From: Novipirellula caenicola
Lineage (GTDB): Bacteria; Planctomycetota; Planctomycetia; Pirellulales; Pirellulaceae
Assembly: GCF_039545035.1 (NCBI RefSeq)
Contig: NZ_BAABRO010000004.1
Coordinates: 186,001-250,000, forward strand
Length of the DNA: 64,000 nucleotides
Direction of reading: 5' to 3'
The translations under genes and the position numbers were made by a program. The notes below the pieces were generated by a model. The model made no database searches. It worked only from the letters and a program-made list of their open reading frames with translations, and was not told the origin of the DNA. Below are positions 35,701 through 43,873 of the stretch, piece after piece. The first letter of the stretch is position 1. Each line of letters starts with the position of its first letter.

Positions 35701-37463
35701 GCGGCAAGCTGCTGATAGGTCCACTGCTGCGTTCCATCGACCAGCGCGATTGCCAGGGGCGTTCGGCGTGCCTGCGACTGAATCGCTCGATCGATCGTTT
35801 CGCGATGATCATAGTCACGCGTCGTGCGGTTCCGCTCGAGCAAAATTTGCTGTGTTTCGAGCTTGCTCAGTAGCGAGAGGTTTCGAACCGGCTGAGAGTT
35901 CTCGGGTTCGCATCCCGCGATAAAAAGTGGCAAACGAGACAGCAGTTGTCCCCTTCGATCGTCGAGCTGCTGTGGGCGATAGCGAAGCACAGCGGAGGAG
36001 CCATCGGACGTCACCCACAACGAGAGTGGCGAATTGCAGCGTGAAGTTTGGGCGAGCGAATCGACGACATGCACGCTGGCCGTATCGTCTAATGGAGTAT
36101 CGAGGATTGCGGGATATCGCAGTGGCAAATCGACCGCATAAAAACCGTGTCGCTGAATCAATCCGCGTTCCGTTCGGATGTTCTCTCGATGACTTGCAAA
36201 CGATTCATACGGATTCATCTCGATTTTCAGCGGTCGATGCGCCGCAAACACCTCTGCGGCAACCGGCGACGAATCGTCATACGCGACGTCAAAATTTTTG
36301 TTGCCGCTGACACGACTTAAAAACAAAGCGAACGCAGCAATGATGTCGTCGATCTCCCACCCCTCAGGGACCGAAATCGGCAGTTTTGTTTCCGCGGTTG
36401 ATTCATGATCGGTTTGACTCGCGTCTCGCAACATGCCTAACGGTCGCACGTTGGCCAGTCGTTCGATCCAAAATGATTGGTGCTTGGCGGCGGACGCAGC
36501 GGCACCGTTGATGGCATTTTGCTGAGACTCGGTTAACGCATCAAGCAACTCGCCTGCAACAAACGCATCCGCCACACGCTTGTCATTGGACCCCGCCTCG
36601 TCCAATCGGCTGAGGTTTCCAAGCCGAAGGTTCGTCGTTTGGGTTGCCACGACGATTGCATCCGATTCCACCGCGACGATGGTTCCCGGCGTGGCCATCG
36701 ATGACTCGTTCAACACCTCGGCTGTGCGTGTTATCCACCATTGGTCGCGATAGCGGATTTTCGGTAGCGCGAGCGGGTTCTCGAAGCGATCACCAAAGTC
36801 CAAGGCGCGTACGACGGCGGCGCAAGCGATCGCCGAAGCCGAGGTGTCGATCCAGCCTTCGCAGGGGAATCGTTGGTCTCGTGAAAAATAACTTCGCTGC
36901 TGCAAATTTTGCGGAGTGGGACAGAACGATCGATCCAATATCTGATCGATCAATGTGTCAAACGAATTGGTGGCCGCTTCGAAGCATTTCGTGTTCAGCG
37001 TAAGCGACGTTTCATCCTTGGCGATCTCGATCGGAACTTGCAGAACGATGTCGCCGGTGTCGGGTTGATCGGTCAACACGTGCCAAGTGATTCCGTGTCG
37101 TGGTTCGTTCGCCGCGATGGCCCACGCGGTGGAATTCAGCCCGGCATAACTCGGCAGATAGGAATCATGAAAGTTAATGGCCATTCGTTTGGCCAAAGCA
37201 ATCACGTCACGAGGGATCATCTGCAGGTAGGTGATGCTGAGCAGAAAATCGAACGGCGCCGCTTCGACCGCAGCATCGGCCAGGGCGTGGGAATTTGATC
37301 GAGGATCCACACACGCGATCCGCTGATCGCGAGCCCATTGCAACACATCAGGGTGGGATGACGCGACCGCCGCAATCTGGAATCCACGTGCCAAAAGCGT
37401 TTCGGCACACTGGACGACAAGAAACCGATCTCCCAATAGAAAAGCCGAGTGCGGTTGGGTCAT
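32769..37463 (-). CDS. Non-ribosomal peptide synthetase, formyltransferase - partial C - A(luciferase-like monooxygenase) - PCP
   Basis: This is a one-module NRPS of 1564 residues from the ATG at 37463 (the TTG at 37472 is less likely). Residues 1-270 form a formyltransferase domain like methionyl-tRNA formyltransferase: N97, H99 (in NFHDSYLPSYAG) and D135 (in QPDTGDIV) keep the triad and its spacing. About 330-540 resembles one half of a condensation domain, but no HHxxxDG is present. The A domain starts near 554: A3 YTSGSTGRPKG, A4 FDISVLEL with D752. At about 788-1140 a flavin-dependent luciferase-like monooxygenase (MupA/Atu3671 type) is inserted. A5 NVYGPTETT, A7 GDLARW, A8 RGHRIELGEIE and A10 NGKIDRKSLP follow, then PCP GGHSLLA with S1488. 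D752 argues for an alpha-amino-acid substrate. An oxidase inserted between A4 and A5 is described for myxothiazol/melithiazol modules; this comparison is from memory. Confidence 0.95.
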   Translation of the reverse strand: MTQPHSAFLLGDRFLVVQCAETLLARGFQIAAVASSHPDVLQWARDQRIACVDPRSNSHALADAAVEAAPFDFLLSITYLQMIPRDVIALAKRMAINFHDSYLPSYAGLNSTAWAIAANEPRHGITWHVLTDQPDTGDIVLQVPIEIAKDETSLTLNTKCFEAATNSFDTLIDQILDRSFCPTPQNLQQRSYFSRDQRFPCEGWIDTSASAIACAAVVRALDFGDRFENPLALPKIRYRDQWWITRTAEVLNESSMATPGTIVAVESDAIVVATQTTNLRLGNLSRLDEAGSNDKRVADAFVAGELLDALTESQQNAINGAAASAAKHQSFWIERLANVRPLGMLRDASQTDHESTAETKLPISVPEGWEIDDIIAAFALFLSRVSGNKNFDVAYDDSSPVAAEVFAAHRPLKIEMNPYESFASHRENIRTERGLIQRHGFYAVDLPLRYPAILDTPLDDTASVHVVDSLAQTSRCNSPLSLWVTSDGSSAVLRYRPQQLDDRRGQLLSRLPLFIAGCEPENSQPVRNLSLLSKLETQQILLERNRTTRDYDHRETIDRAIQSQARRTPLAIALVDGTQQWTYQQLAAEVDRLAAIFQSKRIGEGDLVGIATTRSLGMVAAMIAVMKTGAAYVPLDLEFPPRRIALMIEDAGLRCILVDRLSRVRVPQGQTETIDIGDVAASQGEIENPTTPDSASRSSELAYVIYTSGSTGRPKGVMVTHQNVINFFAAMDELIPHDPPGTWLAVTSLSFDISVLELLWTLSRGFKVVLHDTPSRLASTAKLHSNTKPIDFGLFYFSSSANQSESPYQLLLEGARFADEHDFSSVWTPERHFHDFGGLYPNPSVTSAAVAAITNRIQIRSGSVVLPLHHPARVAEEWSVVDQISKGRVGISFASGWQPNDFIFAPENYANAKAVMLENIDVVRRLWRGETVEFDGHDGNKVAIQTYPRPLQNELPVWVTTAGNEATFRMAGSIGANILTHLLGQSTEELASRIDAYRDARAKAGHAGPGEVTVMVHTFVGDSNDEVRELVRKPLIEYLRTSASLLKGFSHTWAAFKKRTDGTTVAELDLDKISDAEMDDLLAFSFERYFQSSGLFGTPEKCLDLVRQLSDAGVTEIACLIDFGVAADVAYDHLKDLDTLRRRAQSEIASPSVATESMLDLVRQHGVTHFQCTPSMAQMLFEDDDSRIAITSIPHLMLGGEALPAQLADQIFTETASARLVNVYGPTETTVWSTSKVIDRDAKFAGSIGKPIANTWIYILDEFLQPLPDGVAGNLWIGGDGVAAGYLRQDELTAERFRPDPFSDVDGGRMYNTGDLARWNAEGEIEFLGRSDFQLKIRGHRIELGEIENAIDSNPLVRQSVVIADPDATPAVELVAYVVLRDSSVNSAVPSEEIKTTLRDSLRKTLPSHMIPSRWVCLDEFPLTPNGKIDRKSLPRSIRDEVPSSARKLTEAVNLDATQQKLETIWCETLQLDSIQLDDNFFDLGGHSLLAVRAHRMVKDQMSASIVITDLFRFPTIRTLSRHIDAMTTRPSDDSPPMSRVSAGQSRASRRKALLSKRRGERST

Positions 37464-37792
37464 ATGAATCAATGATGCAAGCGTAACTCTGGAGGCAAAC
37501 GTATCCCCCCATTAGCATACTAGAGTTTTCTTCTCTAATAGAAGCCTTGCAACGACTTCGCCCAAATTTATCCGGTTTGGACGCAATTTCGGCAGTTAGA
37601 ATGCAATTGCAGCCGGATATCTCGGACATCGATCCTTCGCGGTTCGCCGAGTTAGGTGTGATAGGTTTTCTGGAAGCGAAACCTATAGGTGAATTTCAAC
37701 TGCCCCGTCGCGAAACCCAAGGTGTTTTTCGCGACATCCAACCATTTGATCGCTTGGACAGCCCAGTCCATCGTGTGCTATGACGGTTCGAA
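37464..37792. promoter_or_regulatory. Upstream region of the NRPS/PKS operon
   Basis: This is a gap of 329 bases between ferrochelatase and the NRPS gene, both on the minus strand. A locally AT-rich stretch at about 37511-37545 contains CTAGAG (37520-37525) and CTCTAA (37533-37538), a nearly palindromic pair around seven bases. It lies about 55 to 75 bases upstream of the NRPS start codon, a fair place for a promoter or operator. The match is short and could be chance. No gene is evident. Confidence 0.3.
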
Positions 37793-38821
37793 TTAAGGGC
37801 GGCGCTGTGGTGTGTACAAACAGCAATCCGCCGGACACACATCGTGCCACGGCCCCAGGTCGCCGAGGGCGCGTCGCATCGGATCGTCGGACAACCTTTC
37901 CTGAACGAGCTCGCGAATCATGCTGACAAACTTTGGCGACACTCCGGCCGTGGCCGCGCGTGCCATCTTGATCCCACGTGACTTGCAAAGTTCCGCAGCT
38001 TCTTCGTCCAAATCAAACAGCACCTCCATATGATCGCTTACAAACCCGATCGGCATCACGACCAACGAACCCAGTGGCGATGAATCGTCAAGTTCCGTGA
38101 TCGCATCACACACGTCGGGTTCGAGCCAAGGTTGCTGGGGTGGACCACTGCGGCTTTGGTAGACCAATTTCCACTGGTCGGCACCAGCCATCTCGGCCAC
38201 CAAACAGCACGCCTCGTTCAACTGGCGTTCATAGTCACAATGATCGGACATCGAATACGGGATACTGTGAGCCGTAAACAACACTTGAGTTGTCATGAGG
38301 TCGGCATCAATCGATTGGGCGGCTGCACGCAGATTTTCGGCCAACGTTTCGATGAACAGCGGATGGTTGAATCCCATTCGCACTTTTTCGACCGCCGGCG
38401 CACCTTCGCCGACCGCTTGCTGTGCCGCGATGATGTTTTCACGATACTGCCGACAACCGCTGTAGGAACTAAACATGCTAGTAAAGAAAGCGAGCGAGCG
38501 TTTGCAGCCGTCGTCTCGCATCTGCCGCAGCGTGTGCTCAAAATACGGAGCCCAATTGCGATTGCCCCAATAGACCGGCAAGTCAATTCCACTCTCTTCG
38601 AATTCGGCCTTGATTGCCGCAAGCAGCTGACGGTTCTGTTCGTTGATCGGACTGACGCCGCCGAAATGTTGATAGTGCTCGACGACTTCCATCATCCGTT
38701 CCCGCGGCACATTCTTACCACGCAAGACATTCTCTAAAAAAGGAATGACGTCGTCGGGGCCTTCGGGACCACCAAAGGAAACGAGCAAGAACGAGTCATA
38801 CGGTGGCATTGTGTCAGACAT
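37793..38821 (-). CDS. hemH: Ferrochelatase
   Basis: This enzyme inserts ferrous iron into protoporphyrin IX (or coproporphyrin III) at the end of heme synthesis. The ATG at 38821 gives 342 residues starting MSDTMPPYDSFLLVSFGGPEGPDDV, the usual family start. Further motifs are ENVLRGKNVPRERM, GGVSPINEQNRQLL, FTAHSIPYSMSD (active-site histidine), YQSRSGPPQQPWLEPD and PIGFVSDHMEVLFDLDEEA. The C-terminus carries a cysteine cluster (WHDVCPADCCLY), which could bind an iron-sulfur cluster as in some ferrochelatases; only its presence is seen. No other heme gene lies nearby. Confidence 0.96.
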   Translation of the reverse strand: MSDTMPPYDSFLLVSFGGPEGPDDVIPFLENVLRGKNVPRERMMEVVEHYQHFGGVSPINEQNRQLLAAIKAEFEESGIDLPVYWGNRNWAPYFEHTLRQMRDDGCKRSLAFFTSMFSSYSGCRQYRENIIAAQQAVGEGAPAVEKVRMGFNHPLFIETLAENLRAAAQSIDADLMTTQVLFTAHSIPYSMSDHCDYERQLNEACCLVAEMAGADQWKLVYQSRSGPPQQPWLEPDVCDAITELDDSSPLGSLVVMPIGFVSDHMEVLFDLDEEAAELCKSRGIKMARAATAGVSPKFVSMIRELVQERLSDDPMRRALGDLGPWHDVCPADCCLYTPQRRP

Positions 38822-38955
38822 ACAGCAGCGAGGCTTCGAGAGGGAGCAAGTCTTCGAGTGGAGCAACAGGCGATCAAACGAATCGGGCGATCATCGCTCC
38901 TGAACTTTAGAAGATTGGCAAGCATGTGTCGATAACGCAGCCACCCCATCATTCC

Positions 38956-39250
38956 CCCTCCCAGCTTGCGTCGGGAGGGTCGGAAAACGAGCCTTCAGCG
39001 AGTTTTCCGGCGAGGGGTGGCTACTTCTTTCTTGCACCATCTACCCAACCGTACTGCGTCCCCACCCAAAGCCCGCCGGCGCCAACATTTGACTTTGCCA
39101 AAGAAGAGCGGATTCCCAATTCACCCTCCCAGCTTGCGTCGGGAGGGTCGGAAAAGAGCCTTCAGCGAGTTTTCCGGGGAGGGTGGCTACTTCTTTCTTG
39201 CACCATCTACCCAACCGTACTGCGTCCCCACCCCGAAGCCCGCCGGCGCC
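38956..39250. repeat. Long direct repeat, about 128 bases twice
   Basis: Copy 1 (38956-39083) and copy 2 (39124-39250) are almost identical, separated by 40 bases. Each begins CCCTCCCAGCTTGCGTCGGG, contains GAGCCTTCAGCGAGTTTTCC, and ends GCCCGCCGGCGCC. Each copy starts with its own hairpin (CCCTCCC/GGGAGGG). The GAGCCTTCAGCGA core is shared with the palindromic family A elements at 3211 and 6213. The rest of the 503-base gap between hemH and the peptidase gene holds no gene. Confidence 0.8.
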
Positions 39251-39324
39251 GACTCGGACCTCCCACAGATAAGGGTGAATCACAATTTCCCCTCTGCAAA
39301 CCAAAGCCGCCCGGGCAAGCCAAC

Positions 39325-40887
39325 TTATTGTTTTGCGGGCTGGCGAACGATGGTCGACGCCGACGCCGTGGCCCAGGTCTGCTCACCTGCAACCAAACAA
39401 CGCACCGTCAACGGGCCGCTAACGTCCGTCGGCAGCACAAACACGCACTGATGCGTTTGATTGGCGGTGACCGGCTGCGTCAGCGAAGCGATCGAGGTTT
39501 CGTTTGGATCGTCGTCGCCCGAAGCGGATCCCAACGGTCGATCGAGCGTCATGGTCAATTCCCCATCGATCGAACAAGTCGACTCGATCGTGATCGTTTC
39601 ACCGGGGTTGTAGCCCGGAGCGACTTTGATATCGACCGGTTCCGGCGGATGCAAACGCAGCGTCGGATCGCCGAGCAAATTGTACAACCGAACATGCTCG
39701 CGACGTTCATCCACCAAGTCGGTTCCCGCAGGGCTAATCAATGCCGCAAGCGAATCGATCATCATTTGTGTCGCCGATCGATCGTTGGATGTTTCTCGCT
39801 GCATTTGCACCAGGGTTCTCAGCCACGCGTCCCCCAGCCGAGCTTCTTTCTGGTGATAGACGCCATCGATCAATCCCAGCGCGGCCGTCGCGTTGCCGTA
39901 CGGCATCGTCACGCGAGTCCCTGCAATCACCGCAATCGGACCTCCGTCGGCCAGCAACATTCGTTCGGCAAAACAATCCTCAGGGGCGTCGATCGCTCCG
40001 GTGTAACATGCCAACAACAATGCAATGGGTGAAGCCGCACCACCACAGTTCAATTGCCCGACGCTATCGCAATCGAGTACCGGTTGCCCTTCCGCGTTGG
40101 ATGGAACTCGGTCGAGATGAGTGACTTGGCCATGACCTGCGTACACCCAAAACCGAGCGCCGCGGTTGTAGTTTTCGATCACCGCTTCGGTAAACGATTT
40201 GGCTTTCGGAAAGAATCGATGATCGGGGCTGGCGTAAGCCACGGTGGTGCGAGTTTCCGCGGGCAGGACTCCCGTCAGGATCGTTCGCGTGACCGATTCG
40301 ATTGCGGTGTCAATCATCCCACCAAAGCCGCCGATGCCACCGACCAATTGCAGATTGCCTCGCCATAGCCCAAAGTCCGAATTCTGTTCATAGCGGATGA
40401 TCCGCTGGACAAGCGATTTCAATTCCGATTCCGCTTTGACTGGAAATCGGCCCACGACCGCTTCGGGAACCCCGTCGCCATCAAAATCGCCAAATGGCAT
40501 GTCGCTTGATAACGTCGCGGTCGAGCCGTATTTGGCGGTCACCGTGGTCGCGCAGTAGGTGGTCGGAATTTCAAGCAGCGGATTGCAAGTGGTTCCAATT
40601 GACGGGGCATCCCCCACCAACAATACATACCGAGTCGACGGATCGGCCGAAGCCTGTATCGCCGCCTGCAACGACTTGGCATCGGGTTGATTTTCAACGA
40701 TCGACACACTCAATCCGTCGCGTTGGCGATGATCGATCCAATCACGCAATTGACCGCGATAGGTGGGGGGACAGACCGCCAAAATATCGGCCGCCATCAA
40801 CACCGGTCGTTCTGCGAATCCACTTCCGAGGGCCAGCAGCAAGGCGGAAAGTGAAAAAAAGGCTTTTCGAGAGAACATACCGGCCAT
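39325..40887 (-). CDS. Secreted gingipain-like cysteine peptidase (C25 family)
   Basis: A signal peptide (FFSLSALLLALGSGFA) precedes a caspase-like fold of clan CD: TRYVLLVGDA, PFGDFDGDGVPEAVVGRFPV, the catalytic histidine in VYAGHG (H252) and the cysteine in LLACYTGAID (C294). A C-terminal Ig-like domain begins near LYNLLGDPTLRLHPPEP, the usual junction in gingipains. The calcium-type DFDGDG motif sits early. At 520 residues it is short for the family and lacks the sorting domain of Porphyromonas proteins. Specificity cannot be read. ATG at 40887 or 40878; it starts 111 bases from the divergent pdxA. Confidence 0.86.
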   Translation of the reverse strand: MAGMFSRKAFFSLSALLLALGSGFAERPVLMAADILAVCPPTYRGQLRDWIDHRQRDGLSVSIVENQPDAKSLQAAIQASADPSTRYVLLVGDAPSIGTTCNPLLEIPTTYCATTVTAKYGSTATLSSDMPFGDFDGDGVPEAVVGRFPVKAESELKSLVQRIIRYEQNSDFGLWRGNLQLVGGIGGFGGMIDTAIESVTRTILTGVLPAETRTTVAYASPDHRFFPKAKSFTEAVIENYNRGARFWVYAGHGQVTHLDRVPSNAEGQPVLDCDSVGQLNCGGAASPIALLLACYTGAIDAPEDCFAERMLLADGGPIAVIAGTRVTMPYGNATAALGLIDGVYHQKEARLGDAWLRTLVQMQRETSNDRSATQMMIDSLAALISPAGTDLVDERREHVRLYNLLGDPTLRLHPPEPVDIKVAPGYNPGETITIESTCSIDGELTMTLDRPLGSASGDDDPNETSIASLTQPVTANQTHQCVFVLPTDVSGPLTVRCLVAGEQTWATASASTIVRQPAKQ

Positions 40888-40997
40888 TTTAGAAAGGGAT
40901 AGAGATCAGCTAAGCTGCGTTCCTGGTCGTACGGCTCAATTGTAAAGTGCGACAGCCGTCCTTATCTCAACGAATCCAAGTTTTTTACGCTAGATCA

Positions 40998-41957
40998 ATG
41001 TCCGACGACGTCACGACGCCTCGCAAAAAAATCGCCATTACCGTCGGAGACGTTGCCGGAATTGGCCCCGAAATCGCCTTAAAATGCGTTTCATCAACCG
41101 AAATCACTGCTATCTGTACCCCCATCCTGTTTGGGCCCAAGGCGGTGCTAGAGCGAGCCGCCAACCAATTTGATTTGCCGATGCCCTCGGTGGTGGACCT
41201 GCCGCTTGCTAATCTTGACGCCCTGGTCCCGGGGCAATTCAGTGCCGATACCGGACGCGCGTCGTTTGAAGCGGTGTGTGCCGCGATCGATGCGACGCGA
41301 GACCAGCAAACCGCGGCGATCGTCACCGGCCCGATCCAAAAGGAAGCTTGGCACGACGCCGGAATCGAGTTTCCGGGACACACCGAATTGCTGGCGGCAC
41401 GAACCGGCACCCATGATTTTTCGATGATGTTGACCAGTGAAGCGATCTCGTGTGTGCTAGCCACCATCCATATCCCGCTGGCCGACGTGCCCACGTCGTT
41501 AACGAGTCAAGGGATACTTCGCGCGATCCGAATGGGGGCCGACGCACTGCAGCGACGATTGAAACGCCCGCCGCGGATTGCGGTGTGCGGGTTGAATCCG
41601 CACGCCGGCGAGAACGGATTGTTCAGCCACGGCGAAGAATCGCAGATCATTGAACCGGCGATCAATCAAGCTCGCCAAGAAGGACACGAGGTGATCGGCC
41701 CCTTGCCCCCGGATACCGCATTCACGCCGGCAATGCGAAACAAGATCGATGTCTACGTCTGCATGTATCACGATCAAGGCTTGATACCGCTGAAGGCGCT
41801 CGCATTTGATGATGCCGTCAACGTTACACTGGGGCTTCCCATCGTGCGGACGAGCGTCGACCACGGCACCGCCATGAACTTGGCTTGGAAAGGGATTGCG
41901 AATCATACCAGCATGATGTCGGCGATCCGCATGGCGGCCGATCTTTGTAGCGGCTAG
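40998..41957 (+). CDS. pdxA: 4-hydroxythreonine-4-phosphate dehydrogenase
   Basis: This enzyme oxidises 4-phosphohydroxy-L-threonine in the DXP-dependent pyridoxal phosphate pathway. The ATG at 40998 gives 319 residues beginning near [20 protein letters not shown]. Metal-binding histidines lie in FPGHTELLA and in [23 protein letters not shown] and [11 protein letters not shown] are also family hallmarks. The longer frame from a GTG at 40947 adds a tail atypical for PdxA. The membrane-protein gene follows after 23 bases and is likely co-transcribed. Confidence 0.96.
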   Translation: MSDDVTTPRKKIAITVGDVAGIGPEIALKCVSSTEITAICTPILFGPKAVLERAANQFDLPMPSVVDLPLANLDALVPGQFSADTGRASFEAVCAAIDATRDQQTAAIVTGPIQKEAWHDAGIEFPGHTELLAARTGTHDFSMMLTSEAISCVLATIHIPLADVPTSLTSQGILRAIRMGADALQRRLKRPPRIAVCGLNPHAGENGLFSHGEESQIIEPAINQARQEGHEVIGPLPPDTAFTPAMRNKIDVYVCMYHDQGLIPLKALAFDDAVNVTLGLPIVRTSVDHGTAMNLAWKGIANHTSMMSAIRMAADLCSG

Positions 41958-41980
41958 AAAGAGCAAGGGATATCGAGTTT

Positions 41981-43675
41981 GTGGCACCTGATTTTGAGGT
42001 AGCGGATTTAATGCCAGACGATGACGAGTCGGCAAGTGAGACAATTGCGACTGCGGAACCATTGACCGAAGGTCCTCGGGCAAGCTGGTGGCCGGCAGTC
42101 GAAGTGATCGCGGTGGTCGCGTTGTTTTTCATCTACGCCGCCGATGCACCGCCGATGGTGAACGAAGCTCACTATTTGGTGAAGGCCAAGAATTTCTGGC
42201 AACCCGATTGGTGTGCAAACGATTTGTTTACGGCATCGGGCAAGGCGCACACGACCTTCTATTTTGCCTTTGGTTGGCCGACGCTCTTTGTGTCACTTGA
42301 AGCCACCGCGTGGATCGGCCGCTTCGTCGGTTGGACCTTGATCGCCATCGGGCTGTATCGATTGACCACCGCACTGATTCCGCTGCAATTTGCCACGCTG
42401 GGGGTGGCAGTCGCGTGGATCGCGGCAATCGAGTACGGAAACCTCGCAGGCGAATGGGTGATTGGCGGGATCGAAGCCAAGGTGCCCGCGTACGGATTCG
42501 TCCTGGCAGCGCTCGCAGAATTGGTGTACCGACGCTGGAACCGTGTTTGGATCCTGCTGGGAATCGCCTCGGCATTTCACGTGCTCTCGGGCGGATGGTC
42601 CGTTGTTGCAGCCGCCATCGCGTGGCTGTTCTGCGAACGGCTGCGCGCTCGAGAAGATCGCAAGGCGTTTTTTACCCCCGCACTATTTCTTGGGGGCGCG
42701 ATCGCATTGATCGGAGTGCTACCGGCATTGTGGTTGACGATGGATGGCGGGGCCGTGGACTCGGTGCGAGTCGCCCGGATCTATACCTTCTATCGATTGC
42801 CACATCATTTGTTGCCATCGAATTTTCAGTTTCATTGGTATGTGCGGCACGCGGTATTGCTGATCGCCGCCATCACACTTGCCTGGATCACGCGTCGGCC
42901 CATTCATGCTGAAACCCGTGACCACGAAGGCTGGAATCGTTTCCGCGCGTTTGCGATCGGTGCAATTTTGATTGCCGTGTTCGGATTGTTCCTAGGCGGG
43001 CTGAAAGCGTACGCCCCCGATCTGGCGGCCAAATTGCTGCGGTATTACTGGTTCCGGCTATCCGATGCCGTGGTCGCTTTGTGGTTTGCCCTTCTGTTGT
43101 TGCGTTGTGTCGCTCTGCGTCGCGAATCAAAAGCGATCTGGATCTCGGGGGTCGCAGGACTGGCGGTTTGTTTGGTTTTGGTGGGAATCAGCAGTTTCGA
43201 ACGAATGAGATTGGCAGTCCCACCTTCGGCCAGCAATGCGACGTTGGGCTGGGACGTCAACGCCTCGCCCGCCAAACAACAGCAAGTGTTTGAGGATTGG
43301 CTAAAGGTATGCGATTGGGTTCGCTTGGCCACCGATCGTGATGAAGTGTTTTTGACGCCGCGTCATCAGCAAAGCTTTAAATGGTACGCCGAACGAGCGG
43401 AGGTGGTGAATTGGAAGGACGTGCCTCAGGATTCGAAAAGCTTGGATCAGTGGTACACGCGTTTTCGCGAGATCTATCCGGAGCGGCTCAGTACGATTCG
43501 CGTCACGATCCACTATCAATCGTTGCTCGACTACCGCAAGAAGTATGGTGTGAACTACATCATCGTCGATCGACGGATCACAGGCCAACACATGCCGTTG
43601 GTCCGCGTCTATCCGCTCGCAGAGCACGAGAACAAAACTTACGCGGTCTACGAGTTGCCGTACGCGATGCCATGA
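41981..43675 (+). CDS. Polytopic membrane protein, possible GT-C-like fold, function unknown
   Basis: The protein has 564 residues with about ten hydrophobic spans from residue 36 to 410, then a soluble C-terminal part with WVRLATDRDEVFLTPRHQQSFKWYAERAEV, a pattern seen in large planctomycete membrane proteins that resemble GT-C (dolichol-phosphate-mannose type) glycosyltransferases. A short acidic N-terminus precedes the first helix; YAADAPPMVNEAHYLVKA after it resembles the catalytic-loop position in GT-C enzymes, with acidic D and E residues. A GTG start at 41981 is the longest, and ATG at 42011 is possible. Enzymatic function is an inference only. Confidence 0.75.
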   Translation: MAPDFEVADLMPDDDESASETIATAEPLTEGPRASWWPAVEVIAVVALFFIYAADAPPMVNEAHYLVKAKNFWQPDWCANDLFTASGKAHTTFYFAFGWPTLFVSLEATAWIGRFVGWTLIAIGLYRLTTALIPLQFATLGVAVAWIAAIEYGNLAGEWVIGGIEAKVPAYGFVLAALAELVYRRWNRVWILLGIASAFHVLSGGWSVVAAAIAWLFCERLRAREDRKAFFTPALFLGGAIALIGVLPALWLTMDGGAVDSVRVARIYTFYRLPHHLLPSNFQFHWYVRHAVLLIAAITLAWITRRPIHAETRDHEGWNRFRAFAIGAILIAVFGLFLGGLKAYAPDLAAKLLRYYWFRLSDAVVALWFALLLLRCVALRRESKAIWISGVAGLAVCLVLVGISSFERMRLAVPPSASNATLGWDVNASPAKQQQVFEDWLKVCDWVRLATDRDEVFLTPRHQQSFKWYAERAEVVNWKDVPQDSKSLDQWYTRFREIYPERLSTIRVTIHYQSLLDYRKKYGVNYIIVDRRITGQHMPLVRVYPLAEHENKTYAVYELPYAMP

Positions 43676-43873
43676 TCGCGGCATCCCTCGACGTCGCAAT
43701 ATTGACGAGAAAATGCATTTCTTCGGGTGGCGATCCGATTAAACTGGTCGGTTTGGCATCGCAACATCATTTTGCCAAATAACCCGCGAAATCCGCGAAA
43801 ACACGCTAATTTTGACATTATCGTTTTTGTATCCACAACATCGTTTCGACACCCAGCTAAATGAGGCCTCTCA

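Noticed and set aside
37547-37783. Small plus-strand frame of 78 codons upstream of the NRPS gene
   Set aside because: No ribosome binding site, no motif, and it is antisense to the presumed promoter region.
38956-39250. Direct repeats considered as a CRISPR array
   Set aside because: Only two copies of 128 bases with one 40-base spacer and no cas genes; the repeat contains family A intergenic blocks instead.
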